A stretch of 64,000 bases of DNA, from assembly GCA_963797765.1 (NCBI GenBank), contig CAWCQU010000003.1:620001-684000 (forward strand), given 5' to 3'. The position numbers and the translations under genes are program-made. The notes beneath the pieces were generated by a model. It searched no databases and was not told the origin of the DNA. It was given only the letters and a program-made list of their open reading frames with translations. The stretch is from JBGPTK01 sp963797765 (GTDB lineage Bacteria; Acidobacteriota; Terriglobia; Acidiferrales; UBA7541). Positions 44,051 through 52,187 of the stretch are shown piece after piece. Positions within the stretch are counted from its first letter, which is position 1. Each line of letters begins with the position of its first letter.

Positions 44051-45482
44051 CTAACTTTGAAGCGGCACACTCAGCCCCCTCCAATCCTCTGCGGAAGCGA
44101 ATGTTTTCTCCTGCACGCGTGCCAGTCGTGAAAGGGCAATACACAGTCCGCACCACATCCAGAAACAGCGATTATCCGTGATGTCTCCACTAAACATCGT
44201 TACCGAGAGACTGTAGGCAACTACGGGCAGGATGAAACTGAAGCGTCCGCCAAGTTCCACTCGCTGCCGCGCTGCCACCCAAAAAATATTCATCACAAAT
44301 AGGCACAGCACCAGGAGTCCCACCGCCCCTTGCTCCACGGCCACTTCCAGAAACAAATTGTGCGGATATCCCCGCTTGTCTTCGTGATAGTAGAACTGGC
44401 TCCAGCCGCCCACGCCCCACCCGATCACCGGCCTCGATTCGAAAGCCCTCATCGCGTCGTCGTAAAATTCCAGGCGTTTCCCTGCGGTGCCGCCGGGATT
44501 GTGGCCCGCTGCCAGATTCGAAAGCTCCTCCGCCTTGTTTGCCATCGTGTCGTGTGCTTCGCCAGGCGTCCGATTCAACAGAAACACCAGGCCACCCAGC
44601 AGCAGTCCCAAAATAAATAGCGTGACTAAAAATTGAGACTGCAGGCTTTGCTGCCGCCGCATGAAAATCGCACCCAGCACCAGCACCACTGCCAGCGAAA
44701 GAATAGGCCCTCGCGCATTGGCGCCTGCCAGTCCCACCACCAGCATCGGGACGCACAGAATGGTCAACCATCGAATCACGTTGGGTGAAGCAAACCGGTA
44801 GTACACGATGGCTAAAATCGCCATTCCGGCCAGTTGACCCGCTCCGATCTCGGTTACGGATGTCACCCATTGGTCCCATCCGTTCAAGATCAGCCTGATA
44901 TGGAATAAGCCATACAATGTTTTCACGCTTAAAGCTGTTGAGAGTCCTACCAGCGCCACCACAAAGACTCGCAAGTCCCGTTCACGCCGCACAAGAACAA
45001 TTGGGGCGAAGAACAACAGCGAACAAATTCCCAGGAATCGCACAACCTTTTCCGCGCCATAGTTCGGCGTCGGCGAATAAAGGAAGGCTCGCGCTGATGA
45101 CGGCAGTAAGCCCCAGATACAGAATCACACCTTTCCAATTGGACGCGGCTGCATCCAAAAAAGCCGAATCGCCTCGCACCAGGTCTCCGGACAAACGGAG
45201 CAGCACCACTAAAGTCAGGAACGCTATCGCCACAAGTGTCGGATCCAGCGCATTGAGCCGGTCCAGCCCCCCGCGGACTTCCTTGAATTCGCCCGAAAAA
45301 ACCACCGGCAAAATCAGCGCCGAGGGGTATCTCTTGACCAAGGGATAGGCAAGAATCACCGCCGCAAAGGTTCCTGGGATCCAGTAAGAATCGATTTCAA
45401 ATGCCAGAGCCGACACGGCCAGCGCAACAGCCACTCCCGTAACTGCTACGCACGTCCATAAAGTTCTATTCCCGTTTGTCAT
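44051..45482 (-). CDS. O-antigen ligase/polymerase (Wzy/WaaL family), apparent +1 frameshift
   Basis: Polytopic protein with about eleven membrane helices, split into 166 N-terminal codons (start 45482) and a 330-codon continuation one frame over. The first frame runs to ISASLP; the second gives YSPTPNYGAEKVVRFLG, the segment common to acidobacterial O-antigen ligases. Removing one T from the TTT near 45081-45084 joins them to a protein of about 475 residues. The C-terminal part holds the family Wzy_C block with GWGVGGWSQFYY and the HNLFLEVAVEQGAVGLL motif, whose His/Glu are expected in the active site. As the only such gene here, it probably polymerises the repeat units (Wzy) rather than ligating them to lipid A. 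Confidence 0.85.
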
Positions 45483-45489
45483 CCCCGTT

Positions 45490-47046
45490 TCATGCGTTCA
45501 ATTCCACCGCTTCGGCTTCCGTTTCTCGCGCAGATTGATAAATGGACCGCCAGGCATAAAGCAGCCATTCGGACCGGAGTTCCTTGGCAGCGGCGAAGAA
45601 CAGAATTGTCATCACCAACTCCAAAACGAATATCAGCAGCAGGCTGGTTCGAAATCCTCCCGCCCAGTGAATTGCCAAACTTATCGCTCCCAATACCAGT
45701 GCCAGGCCCATGGACCAGCGCGAATCGGCCCACGACATTCTCAATCCATACAACCGGCGCACGCTGCGGGCCGTCAGCCATGCCAGGACGATGAATGCGC
45801 AGAAGAGCGCCCCGGCAATTGATTCGAGCAGAAAGCGCGCCGGGCTCAACCGGATTGCTGCGATTGTGAAAAACAGGAAAATACCCAGGGCGATCATTAC
45901 GCTCCGCGCGTTATACGCTTTCACACTTGCCGCATCGATCACGCTGCGTAACGCCACATAAAAAAGGAATGGTGGGATCGCCAAAGCCAGGATGCGGATC
46001 ACTCCAATCGGTCCGGTGAAAGAAGGTCCCACCCAGGCGCGGATCAACGTGTCTGCGAATACCACAATTTGCAGGCACACAAAAACAGACAGCTCCAGAA
46101 TTGCCGCCAACAGGTAACTCAGCTGAGCCCGAATTTCCAACAGGCGGTCTTGTACGATCATCATGCTCACTTTAGACAGCAAGATCAGGCCCAGCGGCGA
46201 AACGCTCAAACTCACCGCCATCAGCAGGCTGATTCCGAGCAATAAGCTCGACACCTCTGCCAGCGGCACAAAGTGCGCCGCGATGATCGGTCCCAGCGAC
46301 ATTAGCGCCCCAGCCCCGAATTCGCCCGGAAGCCGAACCAGTCCATATCGCAATAAATCGGTCGCCCTCTGCGGAACACGCGATAAAAGCCCCATCGAGT
46401 GTTCCGCCATAATTCCTCGTGCGAAACATCCCGCCGATAGCAAAGTCGCCACACCGATCGTGCCCACAATATCCCCCACCGAATGCGTGCGCCAAAGTAA
46501 GCCCACAACGCCCACCGGTATCAGCACCAGATCGATAAACTCCAGCGCGTTTGCTCGCCCCATCTCCAAACAACCCCGGTAATATCCATACACCGCTGCG
46601 TGCAACAACAATCCCAGCAGGAATAGCGAAAGAGGCAAAATCAATCTCGCCAGATCGGCATTGCCGAACAACCATCCGGCAAAACGCGTCCGTCCAAAAT
46701 ACAAGACCAGTGCAACAGTGATCCCCATCGTTCCGATGCAGAAAAGATCTGCCGCCAAAAAGACGGCTCTCTCTCCGCGCTCTTTGTTCAGCGCGTGTGC
46801 TACCGATCGGGGCAAAGCGATACCCAGCCCCATTTCTGTCCCCGACTTCAGCCACGCCACAATCCGGCGCACCAGTAAGTACTCGCCAAGCAGAGCGGGT
46901 CCCAGCAACCGGCCAAATAATGAAATCACCAGCAGCCCGCCGGCAAATGTGGCGAATTGTGTTGCCGTCGTAAGCCCCAAATCTCGCACGAACGACGGAA
47001 GCTGAACCCGATTTCGGTATGCTTTTCCAAAGCCTGGCAAGGGCAT
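45490..47046 (-). CDS. Polysaccharide flippase-like protein (Wzx/MATE-like)
   Basis: 518 residues, about 13 to 14 hydrophobic helices. The N-terminal segment TTATQFATFAGGLLVISLFGRLLGPALLGEY follows the usual Wzx start (two pieces, residues 25 onward). It should flip the lipid-linked repeat from the cytoplasmic to the periplasmic side. Its stop lies seven bases before the start of the ligase/polymerase gene, consistent with tight operon packing. Sequence-based substrate assignment is not possible. Confidence 0.87.
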   Translation of the reverse strand: MPLPGFGKAYRNRVQLPSFVRDLGLTTATQFATFAGGLLVISLFGRLLGPALLGEYLLVRRIVAWLKSGTEMGLGIALPRSVAHALNKERGERAVFLAADLFCIGTMGITVALVLYFGRTRFAGWLFGNADLARLILPLSLFLLGLLLHAAVYGYYRGCLEMGRANALEFIDLVLIPVGVVGLLWRTHSVGDIVGTIGVATLLSAGCFARGIMAEHSMGLLSRVPQRATDLLRYGLVRLPGEFGAGALMSLGPIIAAHFVPLAEVSSLLLGISLLMAVSLSVSPLGLILLSKVSMMIVQDRLLEIRAQLSYLLAAILELSVFVCLQIVVFADTLIRAWVGPSFTGPIGVIRILALAIPPFLFYVALRSVIDAASVKAYNARSVMIALGIFLFFTIAAIRLSPARFLLESIAGALFCAFIVLAWLTARSVRRLYGLRMSWADSRWSMGLALVLGAISLAIHWAGGFRTSLLLIFVLELVMTILFFAAAKELRSEWLLYAWRSIYQSARETEAEAVELNA

Positions 47047-47089
47047 TTATTTTTAGTGAGACGACGCGGTGGAACAGCGATAGACGCTG

Positions 47090-47962
47090 CTACTTTTGGG
47101 CAATCTGAAGCGAAGCAGGCTGGGCAAATCTTCTGGACCTGAAGAAGTACAACAAGCCTTCCTGTGCGCGGTTCAATTCGTCCGCTAAATTGCGAGTCCA
47201 ATCTGCGTGCCAATTTCGCGGGTGAGTTAAGACGTGAATCACATGTTCGTCACGATCAATCGCCAGGCGGGGATCTTCCGGTGCCCAATCGCCTGGATGT
47301 TCAACATCCGAGTGTAAGGTGTCAACGTGGTCCCGTAGCGCGGAATCGTAAGCCTCGCATTCGATTTTTGCTTCTGTACGGATGGCTTCTTCTTGCAAAA
47401 GTTCCGTGTTCTCTATTCCCAGCTTGCGATTCACAAAATCACCATGCGATGCCACGGTGTCGATTGGCAATCCGGTCTGCTCTCGAAATTGCTGTAAATT
47501 GTTTTTGAACCGTTCGCGAATCTCCGTCATCACCGCAACTGTCTGTTCGGGACGTGTCAGTCCGTGCTCTTTCGCCACCGTTGCAAGTTCCTCGTAGTGA
47601 TATCCCACTTCGAAGCCGGAATCATGGATCTCCTTCATCAGCTTCGGCATAAGCGTCGACAGTCGAAAATAAAACGTGGATTTGAGCCCGAGCCGCCGCT
47701 CGATCTCCCAAAACCGCCGAGTCGTGTGCGAATCCCGATTGTCAATATCATGCCGCAGGATTAAATATCGCCCTTTCGGGTCCAGCGAGTTTCGTTTCAG
47801 CAGCTGCCAGAACGATAGAATGGAATGGGCCTCATAACCCCGGCTTACGGCTCGATTCAACAGTTCTGCATAGAGACCTAGCCGGCACGGCATCAGAAAA
47901 TCGGCATAAGCCCTGTCCCAAAAGTAGCGCATCGCACTGGGCGCGTTGGCCATCGGTTTCAT
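47090..47962 (-). CDS. Polysaccharide deacetylase-like protein (NodB-homology fold)
   Basis: 290 residues. YLILRHDIDNRDS carries the HD-type metal motif of NodB-like enzymes, followed by GLKSTFYFRLST, FEVGYHYEEL (H-x-x-x-E instead of the usual HxxxH) and, near the C-terminus, HVLTHPRNWH. It resembles WbmS-like proteins of O-antigen loci. Probably a cytoplasmic or periplasmic deacetylase acting on an N-acetyl sugar; the altered second His motif leaves activity uncertain. The frame is open far upstream, but ATG 47962 is where similarity begins; no strong ribosome site precedes it, and the ATG at 47953 is possible. Confidence 0.75.
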   Translation of the reverse strand: MKPMANAPSAMRYFWDRAYADFLMPCRLGLYAELLNRAVSRGYEAHSILSFWQLLKRNSLDPKGRYLILRHDIDNRDSHTTRRFWEIERRLGLKSTFYFRLSTLMPKLMKEIHDSGFEVGYHYEELATVAKEHGLTRPEQTVAVMTEIRERFKNNLQQFREQTGLPIDTVASHGDFVNRKLGIENTELLQEEAIRTEAKIECEAYDSALRDHVDTLHSDVEHPGDWAPEDPRLAIDRDEHVIHVLTHPRNWHADWTRNLADELNRAQEGLLYFFRSRRFAQPASLQIAQK

Positions 47963-48036
47963 GATTGAACGAACGAGGGACGGAGAAAAACTACCAGAGT
48001 CGAAAAGTAGATCGCGTCTCGATTCTTCCGATGCCT

Positions 48037-49695
48037 CTACTTGTTGACGGTCTGCAATCCACCCAAACGTCGCATCGTTGTTTTCCTCGAACTGTATCGA
48101 TTGGGAGTGTGAGCAACCACCCGCGGCGCTGGTGCTTGCCGGGCAGGTAATTCCCCATACAGCACGTACGACTCCCTGCATCCCGAACAAATAGCCTGCC
48201 GGTCGATTACATCCAGCCGCACGCCGCAGCGGCACATCCATCCCACCTGGCTTCCCGGAACTCCCACCACCAGTGCGTGATCCGGCACGTCGCGCGTCAC
48301 CACGGCTCCCGCGGCCACAAAAGCGTATTCCCCGATCGTCACTCCGCAAACAATCGTGCAGTTCGCGCCCAAAGTCGCGCCTCGTCGCACTCGAGTCCGT
48401 TGGTATTCGTTCTTCCGGTCAACATGGCTCCGTGGATTTTCCACGTTTGTAAACACCATGGACGGCCCGCAAAAAACGTCATCCTCCAGCTCAACTCCTG
48501 CGTAAACAGAGACATTATTTTGGATCTTCACATTATTTCCGATCCGTACTCCCTGGGCGATGTGAACATTTTGGCCCAGGATGCAGTTAGCCCCGATCCT
48601 GCTTCCTTCCATCACATGGGCAAAATGCCAAATCCTTGTCCCTCGCCCGATTTCGCACGGCTCATCGATTACTGCCGTGGGATGAACCATTCCGTGATGA
48701 GATTGCACACGCAGGGCGGATCCGGATGCATGTAAGGATTTCTCGCATCTTTCCAATATTCTCAAAACTCCCAGCGCGCTCTCGCCGTTCGTTCGCGGCT
48801 CGCTCCGCGTTTGCATGCATTCCAGAAAATGGCTGCACTCCAGCCGCAGCGGCTCATCCGAATCGATGGGCACCGGTTCTCCTTCCATTTTGCGCGCCAC
48901 CGGCACCCGGTCCACCCAGTCGATGCGGTGCGGATAGAGCAACAGTTTGTTTTCCTTTTCCGCATCGTCGAATACAGCTAACTTCCGGCCGCCGCCAACA
49001 ATCAGTTTCTGTTCCTTAAAAGGATGCAGCCAGCTCAGAAAAATATTTGCCTGCACTCCGCTCGCGAATGAGAATGTGCTCAGGGTCGTATCCGGAATTT
49101 GGGGATTCAGATAATTGCCTCCGTGTGCCTCCACGGCTGTCGGCTCTTCGTCCAGCAAATACAAAATCGCTGAGATATCGTGAGGCGCGAAACTCCACAG
49201 AATATTTTCTTCGGATCGAAGTTTTCCCCAATTCAGCCGGCTGGAATAGATATATTGAATTTTGCCCAGTTCACCACTTTGGATCAGCCGCTTCAGTTCC
49301 ACAATCGCCGGGTGGAACAGCAATAGGTGGCCTACCATAAGTATTTTGTCCGCACGCCGCGCGATTTCCACCAATTCCGCGCCTTCTTCCAGATGGAGTG
49401 AGATGGGTTTTTCAACGAACACGTCCTTTCCCGCCAGCAGTGCTTTTCGACTCATCTCAAAGTGCTGGGCTGCCGGCGCCGAGATGACGATTCCATCCAC
49501 TTCATTCATTTTCAGTAATTGATGGAAATCGTGGACCGCCGGCGCCTCAAACTGTTTCGCTGTTTCTTTCAGCCGTTTTTCATCCACATCGCAAATGGCG
49601 CGTAGGCTTCCCAATTCGCTGAAATTTCGAACGAGATTTTGGCCCCAATAACCGCATCCCGCTACCGCGACCCCGGGAACTTGATTGCCGTTCAT
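48037..49695 (-). CDS. Fusion of Gfo/Idh/MocA sugar-nucleotide dehydrogenase (WbpB-like) and left-handed beta-helix N-acetyltransferase (WbpD-like)
   Basis: 552 residues. About 1-325 is the Rossmann oxidoreductase: VAVAGCGYWGQNLVRNF (9-25) and VEKPIS (94-99) with the catalytic Lys96. From about 336 the hexapeptide-repeat transferase starts, GMVHPTAVIDEPCEIG, with ILGQNVHIAQGV coils and the WbpD-like end VVGVPGSQVGWM. The C-terminus adds a CxC...CxxC zinc-ribbon-like element (Cys488, 490, 503, 506). In Pseudomonas, WbpB oxidises C3 of UDP-GlcNAcA and WbpD acetylates the 3-amino group made by WbpE; here both are one chain, with WbpE-like protein encoded directly upstream. ATG 49695 has a G-rich ribosome site; the open frame upstream is a hairpin region, not conserved. 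Confidence 0.9.
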   Translation of the reverse strand: MNGNQVPGVAVAGCGYWGQNLVRNFSELGSLRAICDVDEKRLKETAKQFEAPAVHDFHQLLKMNEVDGIVISAPAAQHFEMSRKALLAGKDVFVEKPISLHLEEGAELVEIARRADKILMVGHLLLFHPAIVELKRLIQSGELGKIQYIYSSRLNWGKLRSEENILWSFAPHDISAILYLLDEEPTAVEAHGGNYLNPQIPDTTLSTFSFASGVQANIFLSWLHPFKEQKLIVGGGRKLAVFDDAEKENKLLLYPHRIDWVDRVPVARKMEGEPVPIDSDEPLRLECSHFLECMQTRSEPRTNGESALGVLRILERCEKSLHASGSALRVQSHHGMVHPTAVIDEPCEIGRGTRIWHFAHVMEGSRIGANCILGQNVHIAQGVRIGNNVKIQNNVSVYAGVELEDDVFCGPSMVFTNVENPRSHVDRKNEYQRTRVRRGATLGANCTIVCGVTIGEYAFVAAGAVVTRDVPDHALVVGVPGSQVGWMCRCGVRLDVIDRQAICSGCRESYVLYGELPARQAPAPRVVAHTPNRYSSRKTTMRRLGGLQTVNK

Positions 49696-49742
49696 ATCCC
49701 CCCCAATGAACTCAGCTACAAACACCCCTGCCCCGCGATTGA

Positions 49743-49806
49743 GCGAAGCGAGGAATCTCCCTCTCGCCTTGGGAGTACAAGAGAGAAATTCCTCGTTATC
49801 GCTTCC
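49743..49806. repeat. Intercistronic REP-like hairpin
   Basis: Between the WbpE-like gene stop (49850) and the fusion gene start (49695) is an inverted repeat: CGAGGAAT pairs with ATTCCTCG, CTCTC with GAGAG, and the outer GAAG with CTTC across a small bulge. The left arm GAGCGAAGCGAGGAATCT is close to a dispersed palindrome seen in many acidobacterial genomes (from memory, not searched). It could stabilise or partly terminate the operon mRNA at this point. A second, weaker look-alike lies at 60799-60842. Confidence 0.5.
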
Positions 49807-49849
49807 CCCTCCGTGCAGTTGTGGACAACACCCTTTTATTTTCATCTGG

Positions 49850-51031
49850 TTAGCGAATCCCATTGTAAAAATCCTGTATCGCCAGCACCACTGCGGTTTG
49901 GTCCACTTCGCTCAGTTCCGGATAGATCGGCAAGGCCAGCACTTTCTGGCTGGCTTCTTCCGCCACGGGGAACTGCCCGGCCTGATACCCCAAGTATTCG
50001 AATGCCTTCTGCAAATGGAGCGGTTGCGGGTAGTAGATTTCCGTCGGGATGCCATTCTCGCGCAGAAATTCCTGGAGCCGGTCTCTTTCCGGACATTCGA
50101 TTACAAACTGGTTGTAAACATGGAAACATCCGCGTGGAGAGACAGGCAGCTTTACAAGTTCACCCAAACCGAATTTTGCAAACAACAGGCGGTAGTGTTC
50201 TGCTTTTCGCCTGCGCATTCGCGTCCATTCATCCAAGTGCGCCAATTTCACTCTCAGAATTGCTGCCTGGAGCGCATCGAGCCGGCTGTTTGTTCCCAAC
50301 GCCTCGTAATAATACTTTCGTTCGCTACCGTGCGATCGCAGCAGGCGCAGTCGTTCCGCGACTTCCGGATCGTCCGTCGTGATCATCCCGCCGTCTCCCG
50401 CGCCGCCCAGGTTTTTCGACGGGAAGAAGCTGAAGCACCCGCACGCTCCCACGCCTCCTACCGGAGATCCGTAGTATTGCGCGCCAATGGCTTGCGCCGC
50501 GTCCTCGATCACGGCCAAGTTCTTTACGTTTGCCATCGAAAGAATCGAACTCAAGTCTGCCGGTGCTCCGAAGAGATGGACGGCGATAATTGCCCGCGTA
50601 TTCGCAGTCACCGCAAAGGGAATCATCGCCGGATCGAGGTTGTACGTTTCCGGCTGAATATCCACGAACACGGGCGTCGCCCCCGTTCTGGCGATCGCGC
50701 TCGCCGTGGCCACAAACGTAAACGGAGTCGTAATCACTTCATCGCCTGGCCCGATTCCCAGCGTGAGAAGCGAAAGTAGAAGCGCATCGGATCCCGAAGC
50801 GCACCCTATCCCGTATCGAGTGCCGGTGAAGGCTGCCATCGATTCTTCAAATGCTTCCACCTCCGGCCCCAGAATAAATTGCTGGCTGCTCATTACCCGA
50901 TCAACAGCCACGGCCACTTCGTCCTTGATGCTCTTGAACTGAACCTTCAGATCCAGAAACGGCACGCCTACTCGAGGCTTGATCTGTCTGAATCCCTTCA
51001 ACAGTTTTTGTGCGCGTCCAGGAGAAGCCAT
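49850..51031 (-). CDS. DegT/DnrJ/EryC1/StrS aminotransferase (WbpE-like)
   Basis: 393-residue PLP aminotransferase. The aldimine Lys is in FSFFPSKNLGGAGDGG, a form typical of WbpE/QdtB/FdtB-type C3 aminotransferases; SSQQFILGPEVEAFEE, GCASGSDALLLSL and IEDAAQAIGAQY are the other family blocks. Placed directly before the WbpB-WbpD fusion, it most likely aminates UDP-3-keto-GlcNAcA at C3 with glutamate as donor. The WbpB-WbpE pair recycles NAD(H) through 2-oxoglutarate in Pseudomonas. It is only distantly like the second DegT enzyme of this operon (39099-40313), which has the ATKS-type motif and probably acts at C4. Confidence 0.92.
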   Translation of the reverse strand: MASPGRAQKLLKGFRQIKPRVGVPFLDLKVQFKSIKDEVAVAVDRVMSSQQFILGPEVEAFEESMAAFTGTRYGIGCASGSDALLLSLLTLGIGPGDEVITTPFTFVATASAIARTGATPVFVDIQPETYNLDPAMIPFAVTANTRAIIAVHLFGAPADLSSILSMANVKNLAVIEDAAQAIGAQYYGSPVGGVGACGCFSFFPSKNLGGAGDGGMITTDDPEVAERLRLLRSHGSERKYYYEALGTNSRLDALQAAILRVKLAHLDEWTRMRRRKAEHYRLLFAKFGLGELVKLPVSPRGCFHVYNQFVIECPERDRLQEFLRENGIPTEIYYPQPLHLQKAFEYLGYQAGQFPVAEEASQKVLALPIYPELSEVDQTAVVLAIQDFYNGIR

Positions 51032-51054
51032 ATTCGTCGACTATCCTTTTGAAG

Positions 51055-52151
51055 CTAGTGCACGCCCCCAACTCGATATCCAATCCCATATACCGCCACG
51101 CCGTTCACCACTTGCATCGCAAATTCGCTCATTCTTTGTAAGCTTTTCTTCATCCCGCTTTCTGGAACGAACAGCACATCGTTGGCCTCCAGCACAACGT
51201 CGTTCGCTTTCCCTTGCAAGACCCGCGTCACGTCCACTTGGATTTCCTGCCTCTCGCGTTCTTCCGCCGCCATCTGCCCGGAGGGAATTCCTCTCGCCCC
51301 GTCGTTCGTGGGCTCCTTCGGACGTATTATCACCGCGCGGTTCGGTGCTGCCGTTGGCTTCAAGCCTTCCGCCATCGCCAGCGCCTGCAAAATCGTCAAT
51401 CCCGCGCCCGGATCCTGCAGCACAAAGCCCCCGGCTTCATCACCGCTCCTACCACGTAGACCAGCGGCGCTGTCGAAACCGTCAGCACATCGCCGCCTCG
51501 CAGTTGCAGATTCAGAGACGGATCTTTCCCTTGCATCAGCCTTCCCAAATCGATATTGACTAGCTGTTCTTCGTTTGCCCTTTGCCCCGCATCGCCGAAT
51601 TTTTGCGTTGCAGCGTTAAGCCGCTTCCCGCTTGAGCTGCCAATCCCCCCGCCATCGACAACACTTCCAAAAGGCTTGTACTTTTTCGAAGCGGGTAAAC
51701 TGAAGGGTGCGCCACGGCGCCAAGAACAGTCACAGTCTGGCTGCGGTACTCCTCGACGAACACGCTCACTACCGGATCTCGCAATTGCTCAGCTCGTTTC
51801 AGAGCCTCGCCAATTTTCACCGAGAGTTGTGCCGCCGTCAGACCCGCTGCGGGAATGGGCATCTCGGGCAAGTCCAAAATCCCGCTTTCACTCACCAAAT
51901 ATTTGCCGCTCCACTCCGGCATCTCCGCAATCACAATCGTCAACACATCCCCGGCCCCGATCGCATAATCGATCCCCGGATTTCCTGTCCGCGAACTTTC
52001 GGTTCGGTCAGCCGCGCCGCCCAGTTACCGGCTTTGCGATTTGTCCCGGCGCAAGAATCGCGCCCAGCAGGAAGATCGCTGCCAGGCTCAGATCTCGTCT
52101 CCCCACGTCGAACGGCGCACCGAACCAAAGACTTCCGTTCTCGCAAAACAT
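51055..52151 (-). CDS. Wza-like polysaccharide export protein with SLBB domains (three apparent frameshifts)
   Basis: Outer-membrane/periplasmic exporter. Its pieces, in order: a signal peptide SLAAIFLLGAILAPG (frame from about ATG 52151), then the Poly_export start IDYAIGAGDVLTIVIAEMPEW and SESGILDLPEMP, SLBB regions with VTVLGAVAHPSVYPLRKS and VYVVGAVMKPG, and the end ANDVLFVPESGMKKSL with a hydrophobic C-terminal tail. Joining needs one base removed near 52019 (GGG), one added near 51587 (GGG) and one added near 51432 (GGGGG). All three are in G-runs, which argues for sequencing error, but three hits in one gene could also mean inactivation. The start codon is uncertain as no clear ribosome site is visible. 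Confidence 0.75.
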
Positions 52152-52187
52152 CTGTTTTGCCAATCCAGAAATTCACAACCCCCCCGC

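Noticed and set aside
47963..48349. 129-codon extension of the deacetylase-like frame
   Set aside because: It is antiparallel-free overlap with the WbpB-WbpD gene in another frame, with no similarity; the real start is about 47962.
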